From: Lachnospiraceae bacterium
Lineage (GTDB): Bacteria; Bacillota; Clostridia; Lachnospirales; Lachnospiraceae
Direction: 5' to 3'
Assembly (NCBI GenBank): GCA_029012365.1
Contig: JAQXLY010000016.1
Coordinates: forward strand, 1 to 64,000
DNA: 64,000 bases
A program made the position numbers and the translations under genes. Shown piece after piece: positions 27,056 to 34,978 of this stretch (within the stretch, counting starts at the first letter, position 1; every line of letters starts with the position of its first letter). Under the pieces are notes generated by a model. The model was not told the origin of the DNA. It worked only from the letters and a program-made list of their open reading frames with translations, and searched no databases.

Positions 27056-27574
27056 ATGGTATTTACTGCAAAAATTGAGCAAACCTATGCGTATCCGAAA
27101 CGTATGAAGTACATTGCCGCATCTGATTCCTTTATAGAAAAAGATTCTTTCAGCCTTTCGTATGTACGAAATGTAAAACAGCCTTACGGATGGCTCAGGG
27201 AGTCCGGTACGCCGCCCTGCAATCATCTTGATGTTATTCTTATGACGGACAGGGAGTTTTCACTTGGGGAGGAAGTGAAAGTAAAAATCATCGGTGTGTT
27301 CTTCCGTGGAGATGGTGACCATAAGCTGGTTGGAGTGCTCCCGGACAGAGACGTGGAGGATTTTTCAGAGCTAAGTGAGACGGAAAGGGAAGATATGCAC
27401 CGGTTATATCCGCGCGAAGATAAGAATATGGGGGAGGGCTGGTATGGCCGGGAAAAGGCAGAAGAAGTAATACAGGATTATTTTGCAAAAAAGAAAGATA
27501 AAACGATTATTACCGTTCAGCATACGGAATCTAAGCACCATGTCAACGGAAGGATTGGTGCCTGGAACTTGTAG
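27056..27574 (+). CDS. Inorganic pyrophosphatase-like protein, possibly impaired
   Basis: 172 residues from the ATG at 27056 behind AAGGAG (27043-27048). The middle of the protein, from KQPYGWLRESG through NHLDVILM to VKVKIIGVFFRGDGDHKLVG, has the layout of a family I soluble pyrophosphatase. However, the family's DGDPLD acidic motif reads PCNHLD here, so only one of its three aspartates remains. It may therefore be a divergent phosphatase of another specificity or an inactive relative. The last residues differ from what I would expect, and the reading appears to continue in another frame after the stop (see 27574-27894). Confidence 0.5.
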   Translation: MVFTAKIEQTYAYPKRMKYIAASDSFIEKDSFSLSYVRNVKQPYGWLRESGTPPCNHLDVILMTDREFSLGEEVKVKIIGVFFRGDGDHKLVGVLPDRDVEDFSELSETEREDMHRLYPREDKNMGEGWYGREKAEEVIQDYFAKKKDKTIITVQHTESKHHVNGRIGAWNL

Positions 27575-27894
27575 ATGCGAAAATTCTGAATGAAGAGGAA
27601 GAAAAGGAATATTGGAAAAATCGAGAATACTTTGAACAGGTATTACCTGTTCCTCCATTTTATGAAGGGGGGAATCCGGAGAGGGCGATAACTAGGTTTA
27701 AGGATACAGAAGCCGGGAATAAAATATATCAAGAGATGACATTTTACAGGAAAATGGCATCAAAGTATGGACTAAAGCTTTTTATAACCGAAACAGAGGA
27801 AATACCTGGCGATATTATTTATGAAGATGATTTTCAAATTGCTGTAAAAAATCAGAAGTCAGATTTACCGGTTAAAAGAACTGCTGTTAATTAA
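27574..27894 (+). pseudogene. Orphan C-terminal reading frame without a start
   Basis: Beginning at the stop codon of the preceding gene but in a different frame, 106 sense codons run to TAA at 27892. The translation is protein-like (ILNEEEEKEYWKNREYFEQV, VPPFYEGGNPERAITRF, YGLKLFITETEEIPGDIIYE), but no start codon or ribosome site precedes it; the first internal ATG is about 55 codons in. The same frame is open back to 27535. It is probably the tail of a small hypothetical protein whose 5' end was lost by fusion to the pyrophosphatase-like gene, or by a frameshift. I do not recognise the family. Confidence 0.55.
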
Positions 27895-27948
27895 TCTAAG
27901 TATATTATCGTTTTCTGTGTGTTTTACAGGAGTATGTCAGTTGTAAAA

Positions 27949-27999
27949 AAATGAGATGCCGTATTATTGATTAATTCATAGGTACGGACATCCCATTTG
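27949..27999. terminator. Bidirectional terminator between convergent genes
   Basis: AAATGAGATGCCGTA pairs imperfectly with TACGGACATCCCATTT. On the minus strand it ends in seven Ts and should stop the DUF436 gene; on the plus strand it is followed by TGTTTT. Confidence 0.7.
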
Positions 28000-28049
28000 T
28001 TTTGGATATATTAACCGTATTACTATTTTTGCAATACTGGTTGGAAGTT

Positions 28050-28592
28050 TTAAAGCAAGCTTTCATCATAGTGCGCACGTGAGCCACCGATAAACTTCGG
28101 ACGGGTACGGGCAGCTAAAAGATTTGCTTCGCCGATTTGTTTGATAGAAAGTCGAAGAGGAACAGCTACTTTCTTTAAGTGCATACCGATTAAGGTACCG
28201 CCGATATCAAGACCGGCATCTGCTTTGATTTCTTCCAAAGCCACAGGGTCCGACAGTCTGACATAGAGAGCGGTAGCAAAGGAACCTCCTGCTTTCGGCT
28301 GCGGGATTACATTTACCGGTTCGGCAAACGGCACGGCAGCTCGTTCAACAATAATTGCACGGTTGAGATGCTCGCAGCACTGTGCCGCAAGGTAGATACC
28401 ATGCTCATTTAAAACGGAAAGAATTCCCTCTACCATATCTACGGCCACCTCCGGTCGGGAATCGGTGCCGATTTTGGAGCCGCATACTTCACTGGTAGAG
28501 CAGCCCACGACAATAATTTGTCCTTTCTTTAAGCCGGCTGCTTCGATTAATTCACGGGTGGCAGCCATACATTGTTCTTTTATTTCAGACAT
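28050..28592 (-). CDS. UPF0340/DUF436 (TIGR01440) family protein
   Basis: 180 residues from the methionine at 28592 (MSEIKEQ), with AAGAGGT as ribosome site; a start ten codons earlier has none. Family signatures are VVGCSTSEVCGSKIGTDS, AAQCCEHLNRAIIVERAAV, KAGGSFATALYVRL and DIGGTLIGMHLKKVAVPLR. The conserved CSTSEV and CEHLNRA segments suggest an enzyme active site, but no reaction is established for the family (YwlG of Bacillus). It is a single-gene unit with its own promoter and terminator. Confidence 0.9.
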   Translation of the reverse strand: MSEIKEQCMAATRELIEAAGLKKGQIIVVGCSTSEVCGSKIGTDSRPEVAVDMVEGILSVLNEHGIYLAAQCCEHLNRAIIVERAAVPFAEPVNVIPQPKAGGSFATALYVRLSDPVALEEIKADAGLDIGGTLIGMHLKKVAVPLRLSIKQIGEANLLAARTRPKFIGGSRAHYDESLL

Positions 28593-28615
28593 AGAAATAC
28601 CTCTTTTCAACGGAA

Positions 28616-28641
28616 AAGACAACTATTTTTTCAGCTGTCTT
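28616..28641 (-). promoter_or_regulatory. Leader hairpin of the DUF436 gene
   Basis: On the minus strand AAGACAGCT pairs with AGTTGTCTT (one G-T) around an eight-base A-rich loop and is followed by TTTTCC. It lies between the promoter and ribosome site, so it could be an attenuator or a 5' stabilising hairpin. Confidence 0.4.
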
Positions 28642-28663
28642 ATCGAATTTTATTTACGTTTCA

Positions 28664-28692
28664 AGCATAAGTCCTTTTTTCGTATGTGTCAA
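28664..28692 (-). promoter_or_regulatory. Sigma-A type promoter for the DUF436 gene
   Basis: On the minus strand TTGACA (28692-28687), 17 bases, TATGCT (28669-28664). Confidence 0.75.
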
Positions 28693-28780
28693 GTTTTATT
28701 TGATTTTTTTATGATGATATGCTAATATAGAGAAAAGCATACTTTTCTTTATTTTGTGCAAATGATTCTGTTTTGCAGTC

Positions 28781-28808
28781 TTGGACGATCTTAACATGTC
28801 GGCATAAT
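28781..28808 (+). promoter_or_regulatory. Possible promoter for the PD-(D/E)XK gene
   Basis: TTGGAC (28781-28786), 16 bases, CATAAT (28803-28808). The 327-base gap 28593-28919 otherwise holds the divergent DUF436 promoter and its leader hairpin; I see no further gene there. Confidence 0.45.
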
Positions 28809-28919
28809 ACATGCTGTATGATGCGAGGTTTCTTTAGAAAATTCATGCTTTATATCTCATTTTTTAAGCAGGAGTTTTCTGAGAACGGTGAACTCCTGAG
28901 AATTACATAAGGAGGACAC

Positions 28920-29885
28920 ATGAAAGAAAAAAGATTGCAGTGGCACCCGGCATTTTTTGCCAGTATTCAAATAGAACTGGCGGAAGAGGCGGAATTTTTG
29001 GTGTTTGAAAATGAACATATGCTTGGCAGTAAGCCGATGCAGCTGGATGTGCTTGTTATAAAAAAAGATAGGGCAAGGGAGATTAAGAAAAATATCGGAC
29101 AGATTTTCCGGACATTTAACATTATTGAGTATAAGAGTCCGGAGGATTATTTGAGCATTGACGACTTTTACAAGGTTTACGGATATACCTGTTTTTACAA
29201 GTCTGACACACGAAGAATAAACGAAATCAGTTCAGAGGACTTGACGATATCTTTGGTTTGTAGCCATTATCCCAGAGAAATGATAACGTATTTAGAAGGA
29301 AAAGGGCGTAAGATTATATTGAAAAGTACCGGTATTTATCTGATTTCTGATGAGGAATTTTTGATTCAATTAATTATAACAAGTCAATTACCTGAAAGTG
29401 AAAACCTGTGGTTAAGGAGTCTCACTAACAACATAGAAGAAAATGAAACGGCAGTAAAGTTAATTAAAGATTATGGAAAACATAATAATGACAAGTTATA
29501 TGAATCAGTAATGAATATTATTGTGAAAGCAAACGAAGAACGGTTTCAGGAGGTGGATCATATGTGTGAGGCATTGGAAGAATTATTAAAAGATAAAATC
29601 GAGGCGAAAACCAAAAAAGCAGAGCAGGAAGGATATTCATGTGGAATACAACGCGGAATTGAAGAAGGCCGAGCGGAAGGCCGAGCGGAAGGCCGTGCGG
29701 AAGGCCGTGCGGAAGGCATCGTACAGGGGGAACAGAATAAACTGCTTTCATTGATACAGAAAAAAATGAGAAAAGGGAAATCTGTTGCTCAGATTGCGGA
29801 TGAATTAGAGGAAACAGAGGAGGCAATTCTTCCGTTTTATAATCTTTTAATGGAAGAGACAATGGATTACAATGTCACAGAATAA
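28920..29885 (+). CDS. PD-(D/E)XK nuclease-like protein (Rpn/transposase-associated family)
   Basis: 321 residues. The N-terminal half holds a nuclease-like core, with QLDVLVIKKD followed by FNIIEYKSPEDYLSIDDFYK, matching D...ExK of the PD-(D/E)XK fold as in Rpn recombination-promoting nucleases. The C-terminal part is a charged helix (about 205-245), an in-frame run of EGRA repeats (about 249-266) and a short helical tail with KGKSVAQIADELEETEEAI, as in many Rpn/YadD-type proteins of gut Clostridia. The activity would be DNA cleavage, but this is a family inference. Ribosome site TAAGGAGG. Its end overlaps the region upstream of the flavin reductase gene by a few codons. Confidence 0.7.
   Translation: MKEKRLQWHPAFFASIQIELAEEAEFLVFENEHMLGSKPMQLDVLVIKKDRAREIKKNIGQIFRTFNIIEYKSPEDYLSIDDFYKVYGYTCFYKSDTRRINEISSEDLTISLVCSHYPREMITYLEGKGRKIILKSTGIYLISDEEFLIQLIITSQLPESENLWLRSLTNNIEENETAVKLIKDYGKHNNDKLYESVMNIIVKANEERFQEVDHMCEALEELLKDKIEAKTKKAEQEGYSCGIQRGIEEGRAEGRAEGRAEGRAEGIVQGEQNKLLSLIQKKMRKGKSVAQIADELEETEEAILPFYNLLMEETMDYNVTE
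29664..29717 (+). repeat. In-frame 12-base tandem repeat (EGRA)
   Basis: Four and a half units of GAAGGCCGAGCG or GAAGGCCGTGCG. The first two units share A and the next two share T at position nine, so the array grew by duplicating units. The 12-base period keeps the frame and gives EGRA repeats. Confidence 0.95.
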
Positions 29886-29898
29886 GGAGGATTACAAT

Positions 29899-30564
29899 AT
29901 GACTTTAAATCAGAATGCATTATTTCAAATTAATTATGGCTTGTTTTTGGTGGCGGCCAATGAGAACGGAAAGGACAATGCCTGTATTGTAAATACGGTA
30001 ATGCAGGTGACACAGAATCCTCTTCGTCTTTTAGTCAGCATCAATAATCAGAATCTGACGCATGATATGGTGAAAAACACCGGAAAGCTTACAATTTCTG
30101 TACTTACCGAGAAAACACCGTTTTCGGTTTATAAACATTTCGGTTATCAGAGCGGTAAGCAGACGGATAAGTTTGCGGACTTTGATGATGTTACACGCTG
30201 TGCCAACGGGTGTTACCGTCTGAACCGCAACAGCAGTGCTTTTTTCTGCGGAACGGTATACGACAGCATTGCTCTTACCACTCATACGCTGTTTTTGATA
30301 GACGTAACAGCGGCAGATGTGGTAAGCAGTGAGAGAACTGTAACTTATGACTATTATCAGAATAATGTAAAGCAGCCGTACAAGCCGACAGCAAAAAAGC
30401 CGGAAACGACAAAAGCAACCGGAGAAAGCAAAGATGCAGACGGAGCACCTAAGAACTCCTATGTCTGCAAGGTTTGCGGATATGTATACGAAGGAGAGTC
30501 TTTACCGGAGGATTTTATCTGTCCGATTTGTAAGCACGGAGCGTCGGATTTTGAGAAAATTTAA
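29899..30564 (+). CDS. Flavin reductase-rubredoxin fusion
   Basis: 221 residues from the ATG at 29899, set by AAGGAGG at 29884-29890. Residues 1 to about 155 are a flavin reductase-like FMN-binding domain (NQNALFQINYGLFLVAANE, NTVMQVTQNPLRLLVSIN). After a Lys/Thr-rich linker, the C-terminal ~45 residues form a rubredoxin with both iron-binding pairs, CKVCGYVY and CPICKHGA. Such high-molecular-weight rubredoxins pass electrons from NAD(P)H via flavin to oxygen- or peroxide-reducing partners, protecting anaerobes from oxygen. The start lies 13 bases after the stop of the nuclease-like gene. Confidence 0.88.
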   Translation: MTLNQNALFQINYGLFLVAANENGKDNACIVNTVMQVTQNPLRLLVSINNQNLTHDMVKNTGKLTISVLTEKTPFSVYKHFGYQSGKQTDKFADFDDVTRCANGCYRLNRNSSAFFCGTVYDSIALTTHTLFLIDVTAADVVSSERTVTYDYYQNNVKQPYKPTAKKPETTKATGESKDADGAPKNSYVCKVCGYVYEGESLPEDFICPICKHGASDFEKI

Positions 30565-30580
30565 AGGTTAAGAATCAAAC

Positions 30581-30617
30581 GAAACGGCGTTGTTGCAAAT
30601 GCACGACACCGTTTTTT
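30581..30617 (+). terminator. Terminator of the flavin reductase gene
   Basis: AAACGGCGTTGT pairs with ACGACACCGTTT (one mismatch) around a nine-base loop and ends in six Ts. Confidence 0.85.
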
Positions 30618-30644
30618 ACTGCTCAAAAAAATAGATTCGCATTA

Positions 30645-30673
30645 TTGACAAATAAACCGTGTAATCTTATAAT
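30645..30673 (+). promoter_or_regulatory. Consensus sigma-A promoter for alaS
   Basis: TTGACA (30645-30650), 17 bases, TATAAT (30668-30673): both boxes are perfect consensus. The leader is only about 50 bases, so there is no room for a T-box riboswitch. Confidence 0.92.
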
Positions 30674-30729
30674 GGACAATAGCTATGTGCGCAACCACGA
30701 CAACAGCGCACGAAAGGAGAATCACGAAC

Positions 30730-33384
30730 GTGAAGAAGTACGGTGTAAATGAGTTAAGAAGAATGTATCTGGAGTTTTTTGAAAGCAAGGAGCATCTTCG
30801 TTTAAAGAGCTTTTCCCTGATTCCGCATAATGATAAGAGTCTGCTGTTAATCAATTCCGGTATGGCGCCGATGAAGCCTTTTTTTACCGGACAGGAGATT
30901 CCGCCGAGAAAGCGTGTTACCACCTGTCAGAAGTGTATTCGTACCGGCGATATCGAAAATGTAGGTAAGACTGCAAGACATCTTACTTTCTTTGAGATGC
31001 TCGGAAACTTTTCCTTTGGTGATTACTTTAAGACTGAAGCAATTCACTGGTCCTGGGAGTTTTTAACAGAGCATGTAGGCATGGAGCCGGAGCGTCTGTA
31101 TCCGTCCATCTACTGTGAGGACGAGGAAGCGTTTCGTATCTGGACTGAGGAGGTAGGTGTACCGGCAGACCATATTACACGCTTTTACCGGGATGAGAAC
31201 GGTGATTGCGATAACTTCTGGGAGCATGGGGCAGGTCCGTGCGGTCCATGTTCCGAGATTTACTATGACCGTGGCGAAAAATACGGCTGTGGCAAACCGG
31301 ATTGTAAGGTCGGCTGTGACTGTGACCGTTTCATGGAGGTTTGGAACAACGTATTTACCCAGTATGAGAGCGACGGAAATCATCACTACACGGAGCTGAG
31401 CCAGAAAAATATCGATACCGGTATGGGCTTAGAGCGTCTTGCAGTTGTGGTGCAGGACGTAGACTCCGTATTTGATATTGATACGATGAAGGCAATCCGC
31501 GACAAGGTTTGCGAGATTGCGGGCGTAACCTATATGACGGATAAAAAGAAGGATGAGTCTATTCGCCTGATTACCGACCATATCCGTTCTGTTACCTTTA
31601 TGACCTCCGACGGTATTATTCCTTCCAATGAAGGCAGAGGCTATGTCCTACGAAGACTTCTCCGCCGTGCGGCCCGTCACGGAAGACTCTTAGGTATTCA
31701 GGGCTTATTCCTTGCAAAGCTTTGCGAGACCGTGATTGCCGAGTCTAAGGACGGTTATTCGGAGTTAGAGGAAAAGAAGGAGTATATCTTAAAGGTTCTG
31801 ACCTTAGAGGAAGAAAAGTTTAATAAGACCATTGACCAGGGACTTTCCATTCTTTCCGAGATGGAAGAGGCTGCTGCGGCAGCAGGAAAAAAGACTCTGT
31901 CCGGTGAGGATGCGTTTAAGCTTTATGATACCTACGGTTTCCCGATTGACCTGACGGAAGAGATTCTTGAGGAAAAGGGCTTTACCGTTGATATGGACGG
32001 CTTTAAGAAGGCTATGGAGGTGCAGAAGGAGACTGCCAGAAATGCCCGCGCGGTAACGAATTACATGGGTGCGGACGCTACGGTTTACGATGAAATAGAT
32101 GCGGCAATCACAAGTAAGTTCGTGGGTTATGACAAGAGCAGTGCTTCCTCAAAGATTTCTGTGCTTACTACCGAAACCGAGCTTGTAAAAGAAGTGGTTG
32201 CGGGGCAGAATGCTACCGTTATCGTGGACGAGACCCCGTTTTATGCTACCATGGGCGGTCAGATTGCGGATTTAGGACAGATTACAAAGGACGATGCGGT
32301 ATTTACCGTAACCGATACCATTAAGCTGAAGGGTGGCAAAATCGGCCATGTCGGCGTGGTGGAGAGCGGTATGTTTGCGGTAGGCGATACCGTTACTCTT
32401 ACCATTGACAGTGCAAGAAGAAGTGCTATCGGCAAGAACCACAGCGCAACCCACCTCTTACAGGAGGCACTTCGTCAGGTGCTTGGCTCTCATGTTGAGC
32501 AGGCAGGTTCTCTCGTAACACCGGACCGTTTGCGTTTTGACTTTACGCATTTCTCTGCCATGACGAAGGAGGAGATTGCAAGGGTAGAGGCTATCGTAAA
32601 CGAGCAGATTGCAAAAAATCTTACCATTGAGATGAAGGAAATGGGCATCGATGAGGCGAGAAAGACCGGTGCAAAGGCACTTTTTGGTGAAAAGTACGGT
32701 GATGTGGTACGTGTCGTATCCATGGGTGAGTTTTCAAAGGAATTCTGCGGCGGTACTCATGTCGGCAATACCGGTGTGATTTCCGTATTTAAGATTTTAT
32801 CCGAATCCGGTATCGCAGCAGGTGTAAGACGTATTGAGGCAATTACGGCAGACGGCGTATTTGCTTACTATAAGTCGATTGAGGAAGAGCTTATGGCAGC
32901 TGCAAAGGCCGCAAAGACCGAGCCGGCTTCCCTCTTTAAGAAGATTGAGGCAATGCAGGAGGAGTTAAAGGTAACCCATTCTGAAAATGAAAAGTTAAAG
33001 GCAAAGCTTGCAAATGCTTCTCTTGGCGATGTCATGAATAACGTACAGGAAATTAACGGCGTGAAGGTGCTGGCTGCAAAGGTGCCGGAGATGGATATGA
33101 ACGGTATCCGTAACTTAGGCGACAGCTTAAAAGAGAAGCTTGGCGAGGGCGTATTGTTACTTGCTTCCGCATTTGACGGCAAGGTAAACTTAATCGCTAT
33201 GGCAACCGACGGTGCAATGGCGAAAGGTGCTCACGCAGGCAACCTCATTAAAGAAGTTGCGGCATGTGTCGGCGGTGGCGGTGGCGGTCGTCCGAACATG
33301 GCACAGGCGGGCGGTAAGAATCCGGCCGGTATTGATGACGCAATCGCAAAGGCAGCTGAGGTGTTAAAAGGACAGATTAGGTAA
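30730..33384 (+). CDS. alaS: Alanyl-tRNA synthetase
   Basis: 884 residues from a GTG at 30730 (AAGGAG at 30714-30719, ten-base spacing). An in-frame ATG at 30685 would fall within the promoter's transcription start region and adds non-family residues. Class II motifs include FFTGQEIPPRKRVTTCQKC, LTFFEMLGNFSFGDYFK and NTGMGLERLAVV; the editing domain has the zinc site KNHSATHLLQEALR with FCGGTHVGNTG; the C-Ala domain ends with a glycine-rich GGGGGGRPNMAQAGG. It charges tRNA-Ala and clears Ser/Gly mischarging. Single-gene unit with its own terminator. Confidence 0.97.
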   Translation: MKKYGVNELRRMYLEFFESKEHLRLKSFSLIPHNDKSLLLINSGMAPMKPFFTGQEIPPRKRVTTCQKCIRTGDIENVGKTARHLTFFEMLGNFSFGDYFKTEAIHWSWEFLTEHVGMEPERLYPSIYCEDEEAFRIWTEEVGVPADHITRFYRDENGDCDNFWEHGAGPCGPCSEIYYDRGEKYGCGKPDCKVGCDCDRFMEVWNNVFTQYESDGNHHYTELSQKNIDTGMGLERLAVVVQDVDSVFDIDTMKAIRDKVCEIAGVTYMTDKKKDESIRLITDHIRSVTFMTSDGIIPSNEGRGYVLRRLLRRAARHGRLLGIQGLFLAKLCETVIAESKDGYSELEEKKEYILKVLTLEEEKFNKTIDQGLSILSEMEEAAAAAGKKTLSGEDAFKLYDTYGFPIDLTEEILEEKGFTVDMDGFKKAMEVQKETARNARAVTNYMGADATVYDEIDAAITSKFVGYDKSSASSKISVLTTETELVKEVVAGQNATVIVDETPFYATMGGQIADLGQITKDDAVFTVTDTIKLKGGKIGHVGVVESGMFAVGDTVTLTIDSARRSAIGKNHSATHLLQEALRQVLGSHVEQAGSLVTPDRLRFDFTHFSAMTKEEIARVEAIVNEQIAKNLTIEMKEMGIDEARKTGAKALFGEKYGDVVRVVSMGEFSKEFCGGTHVGNTGVISVFKILSESGIAAGVRRIEAITADGVFAYYKSIEEELMAAAKAAKTEPASLFKKIEAMQEELKVTHSENEKLKAKLANASLGDVMNNVQEINGVKVLAAKVPEMDMNGIRNLGDSLKEKLGEGVLLLASAFDGKVNLIAMATDGAMAKGAHAGNLIKEVAACVGGGGGGRPNMAQAGGKNPAGIDDAIAKAAEVLKGQIR

Positions 33385-33399
33385 ATAGATTAATAAAAT

Positions 33400-33440
33400 A
33401 ATCCGCAAAAGTGACAGTTTACTATATTGCGGATTCTTTT
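33400..33440 (+). terminator. Terminator of alaS
   Basis: AATCCGCAA pairs with TTGCGGATT around an 18-base loop and is followed by CTTTT. Confidence 0.75.
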
Positions 33441-33493
33441 AGTTCTATACAGTTATATAAACATGACTGTATAATATATATATAATAAAATAA

Positions 33494-33522
33494 TTGACAC
33501 ATGAAAATATATATGCTATTAT
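33494..33522 (+). promoter_or_regulatory. Promoter for the first BlaI-like gene
   Basis: TTGACA (33494-33499), 17 bases, TATTAT (33517-33522). A separate dyad ATACAGT/ACTGTAT (33447-33472) lies just upstream. Confidence 0.78.
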
Positions 33523-33551
33523 AAAAATAAAGACTGGATTGGCAATCCGTT

Positions 33552-33567
33552 TTACATATTTGTGTAA
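33552..33567. promoter_or_regulatory. Candidate BlaI-type operator
   Basis: TTACA-N6-TGTAA lies downstream of the predicted transcription start and 32 bases before the gene. BlaI/MecI proteins bind TACA...TGTA dyads, often in their own promoters. Support is symmetry and position only. Confidence 0.35.
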
Positions 33568-33599
33568 GAACTAAAAGCTGCTAACGTGGAGGTTAACCT

Positions 33600-34007
33600 A
33601 TGGAAATTCCTGCTTTGACAGAAAATGAGTTGGAAATAATGGAAGTGTTATGGAGGGAGGAGAGAGCGCTGTCACGTTCCGAAATTATTGAGCTGACACC
33701 GGGACGCTCCTGGAGTGAGAGGTCGATTCATATCCTTTTGAACAGTCTGCTTGAGAAAAGGGCGATTGAAGTGGTCGGCTTTGTACGTACGAATAAAAAC
33801 TACGGCAGAACGTTTGGACCGTTGCTTACCCATGATGAGTATGTTTTATCTGCTGTGAATCAGATTAAACAGAGTCCCTGCTATAAGTCTAAAAAATCTG
33901 CTGTGACCTCTGTTTTTGCGGCCCTGGTACAGGATAGTGATATTAATGATGAAGTGCTTTGCGAATTGGAACAGATGATTGCAGAGAGGAGAAAAAAGAA
34001 TAAGTAA
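33600..34007 (+). CDS. BlaI/MecI/CopY-family repressor (first copy)
   Basis: 135 residues. The N-terminal winged helix is typical: LTENELEIMEVLWREERALS, then the recognition-helix region RSWSERSIHILLNSLLEKRAI and wing VGFVRTNKNYGRTF; the C-terminal helices dimerise. BlaI proteins repress a linked blaR1-type gene until the sensor protease cleaves them. GTGGAGG precedes the ATG. The partner gene starts in the stop codon (TAATG) but is a wreck, so this repressor can no longer be switched by a full-length cognate sensor. A second BlaI lies at 51941. Confidence 0.88.
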   Translation: MEIPALTENELEIMEVLWREERALSRSEIIELTPGRSWSERSIHILLNSLLEKRAIEVVGFVRTNKNYGRTFGPLLTHDEYVLSAVNQIKQSPCYKSKKSAVTSVFAALVQDSDINDEVLCELEQMIAERRKKNK

Positions 34008-34559
34008 TGAGTGCAACCTTATTTTCATTTCTTATGGCAATTTTATGGTGTGATATCTTTACAATTTTGGAATCGTTGAATTTCCTTTTGTACATATTTT
34101 TCGTTCCGAGAAGCTGCTTCCGGCAGTTGTGCGTTTCTTTGAGATAAGGCCATTTCAAACAGTATCCAATGATGTGACGGTTCGGATAATTGGTTTCAAA
34201 AGAGAATCGCCGAGTGGACAGATATTATAGATATTGATTCTTCGGCAGGAGACTTTGTTGCTGGGTTGAGAGCAGATGGTACAGTTTTAATATCGGATAA
34301 CTGGGTAGGGGAGGGCTCCTTCCATGATGTGAAGAACTGGACGGATATTATAGCAATTTCAGTTGGTTTTCAGTCAATTATGGGGCTAAAAAGGGATGGG
34401 ACGGTAATGTATTCCGGGCATGTTACCGAAGCGCAGAAAACTGCTTTGGAGTGGCAGGATATTGTTGCCGTAAGTGCAGGCTTTCAAACCTGTCTGGGAC
34501 TTAAATCGGACGGGACGCTGGTGATAGCAGACACAGCTACACTTATGAAGAAGTCATGA
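34007..34559 (+). pseudogene. Gutted BlaR1/M56 sensor gene with RCC1-like repeat remnant
   Basis: The ATG at 34007 overlaps the repressor stop, as in intact BlaI-BlaR1 pairs. It gives a membrane-type N-terminus (SATLFSFLMAILWCDIFTI) that stops at 34144 after about 46 codons. From about 34190 a second frame encodes three RCC1-like repeats: FVAGLRADGTVLISDN, SIMGLKRDGTVMYSG and TCLGLKSDGTLVIAD, each preceded by W-x-DI(I/V)-type strands (AEWTDIIDI, KNWTDIIAI, LEWQDIVAV), ending at 34559. The M56 protease domain with HExxH and most membrane helices are missing. The simplest reading is a large internal deletion in a gene coding for a BlaR1-type sensor with an extracellular RCC1-like domain. Confidence 0.75.
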
Positions 34560-34603
34560 CGGAAAAAATATTCAAAAAAATTCCAACAATTATAAATTTC
34601 TTA

Positions 34604-34631
34604 TTGACGAATGGATTTTTTATGGTATAAT
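34604..34631 (+). promoter_or_regulatory. Promoter of rpsU (extended -10)
   Basis: TTGACG (34604-34609), 16 bases, TATAAT (34626-34631) with an upstream TGG. Confidence 0.85.
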
Positions 34632-34706
34632 CTATGTAGTGCTATAAAATACCCAAACAGTTGTATATAGGCACAATACACAACTGGAGGGAGGTTAGGT
34701 GAGAAG

Positions 34707-34883
34707 ATGTCGAATGTTATCGTAAAAGAGAATGAATCCCTCGACAGCGCTCTCCGCAGATTCAAAAGAAACTGCGCAAAGGCTGGCATTCAGCAGGAGA
34801 TTCGCAAAAGAGAGCATTACGAGAAGCCGAGCGTAAGACGTAAGAAAAAGTCTGAAGCAGCTCGTAAGCGCAAGTATAAATAA
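34707..34883 (+). CDS. rpsU: 30S ribosomal protein S21
   Basis: 58 residues, the normal size for Firmicute S21. It begins [19 protein letters not shown] and continues with [20 protein letters not shown] and a strongly basic tail ([15 protein letters not shown]). S21 joins the small subunit near the anti-Shine-Dalgarno region and aids initiation. GGAGGGAGG lies at 34686-34694, somewhat far from the ATG; a GTG at 34700 is out of frame. It has its own promoter and terminator and precedes yqfC, as in Bacillus. Confidence 0.95.
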   Translation: MSNVIVKENESLDSALRRFKRNCAKAGIQQEIRKREHYEKPSVRRKKKSEAARKRKYK

Positions 34884-34896
34884 TGTGCTAAAAACG

Positions 34897-34927
34897 CCCC
34901 TTAATCTTAGGATTAAGGGGTATTTTA
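34897..34927 (+). terminator. Terminator of rpsU
   Basis: CCCCTTAATC and GATTAAGGGG form a perfect ten-base-pair stem with a TTAG loop, followed by TATTTT. Confidence 0.9.
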
Positions 34928-34978
34928 CGTTTATTACTGCAATATACTAAGAAATAAGGGAACTTCTACGGAGGCGGT

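Noticed and set aside
29664-29717. CRISPR-like array
   Set aside because: The units are 12 bases with no spacers and lie in frame within a gene, so this is a coding minisatellite. No CRISPR array was seen anywhere in the window.
30673-30730. T-box riboswitch before alaS
   Set aside because: Only about 50 bases separate the promoter from the start codon, too few for a T-box stem and antiterminator.
33447-33472. ATACAGT/ACTGTAT dyad as the main operator of the first BlaI
   Set aside because: It lies upstream of the -35 box and its half-sites are 12 bases apart; the TTACA-N6-TGTAA site downstream is better placed, though also weak.
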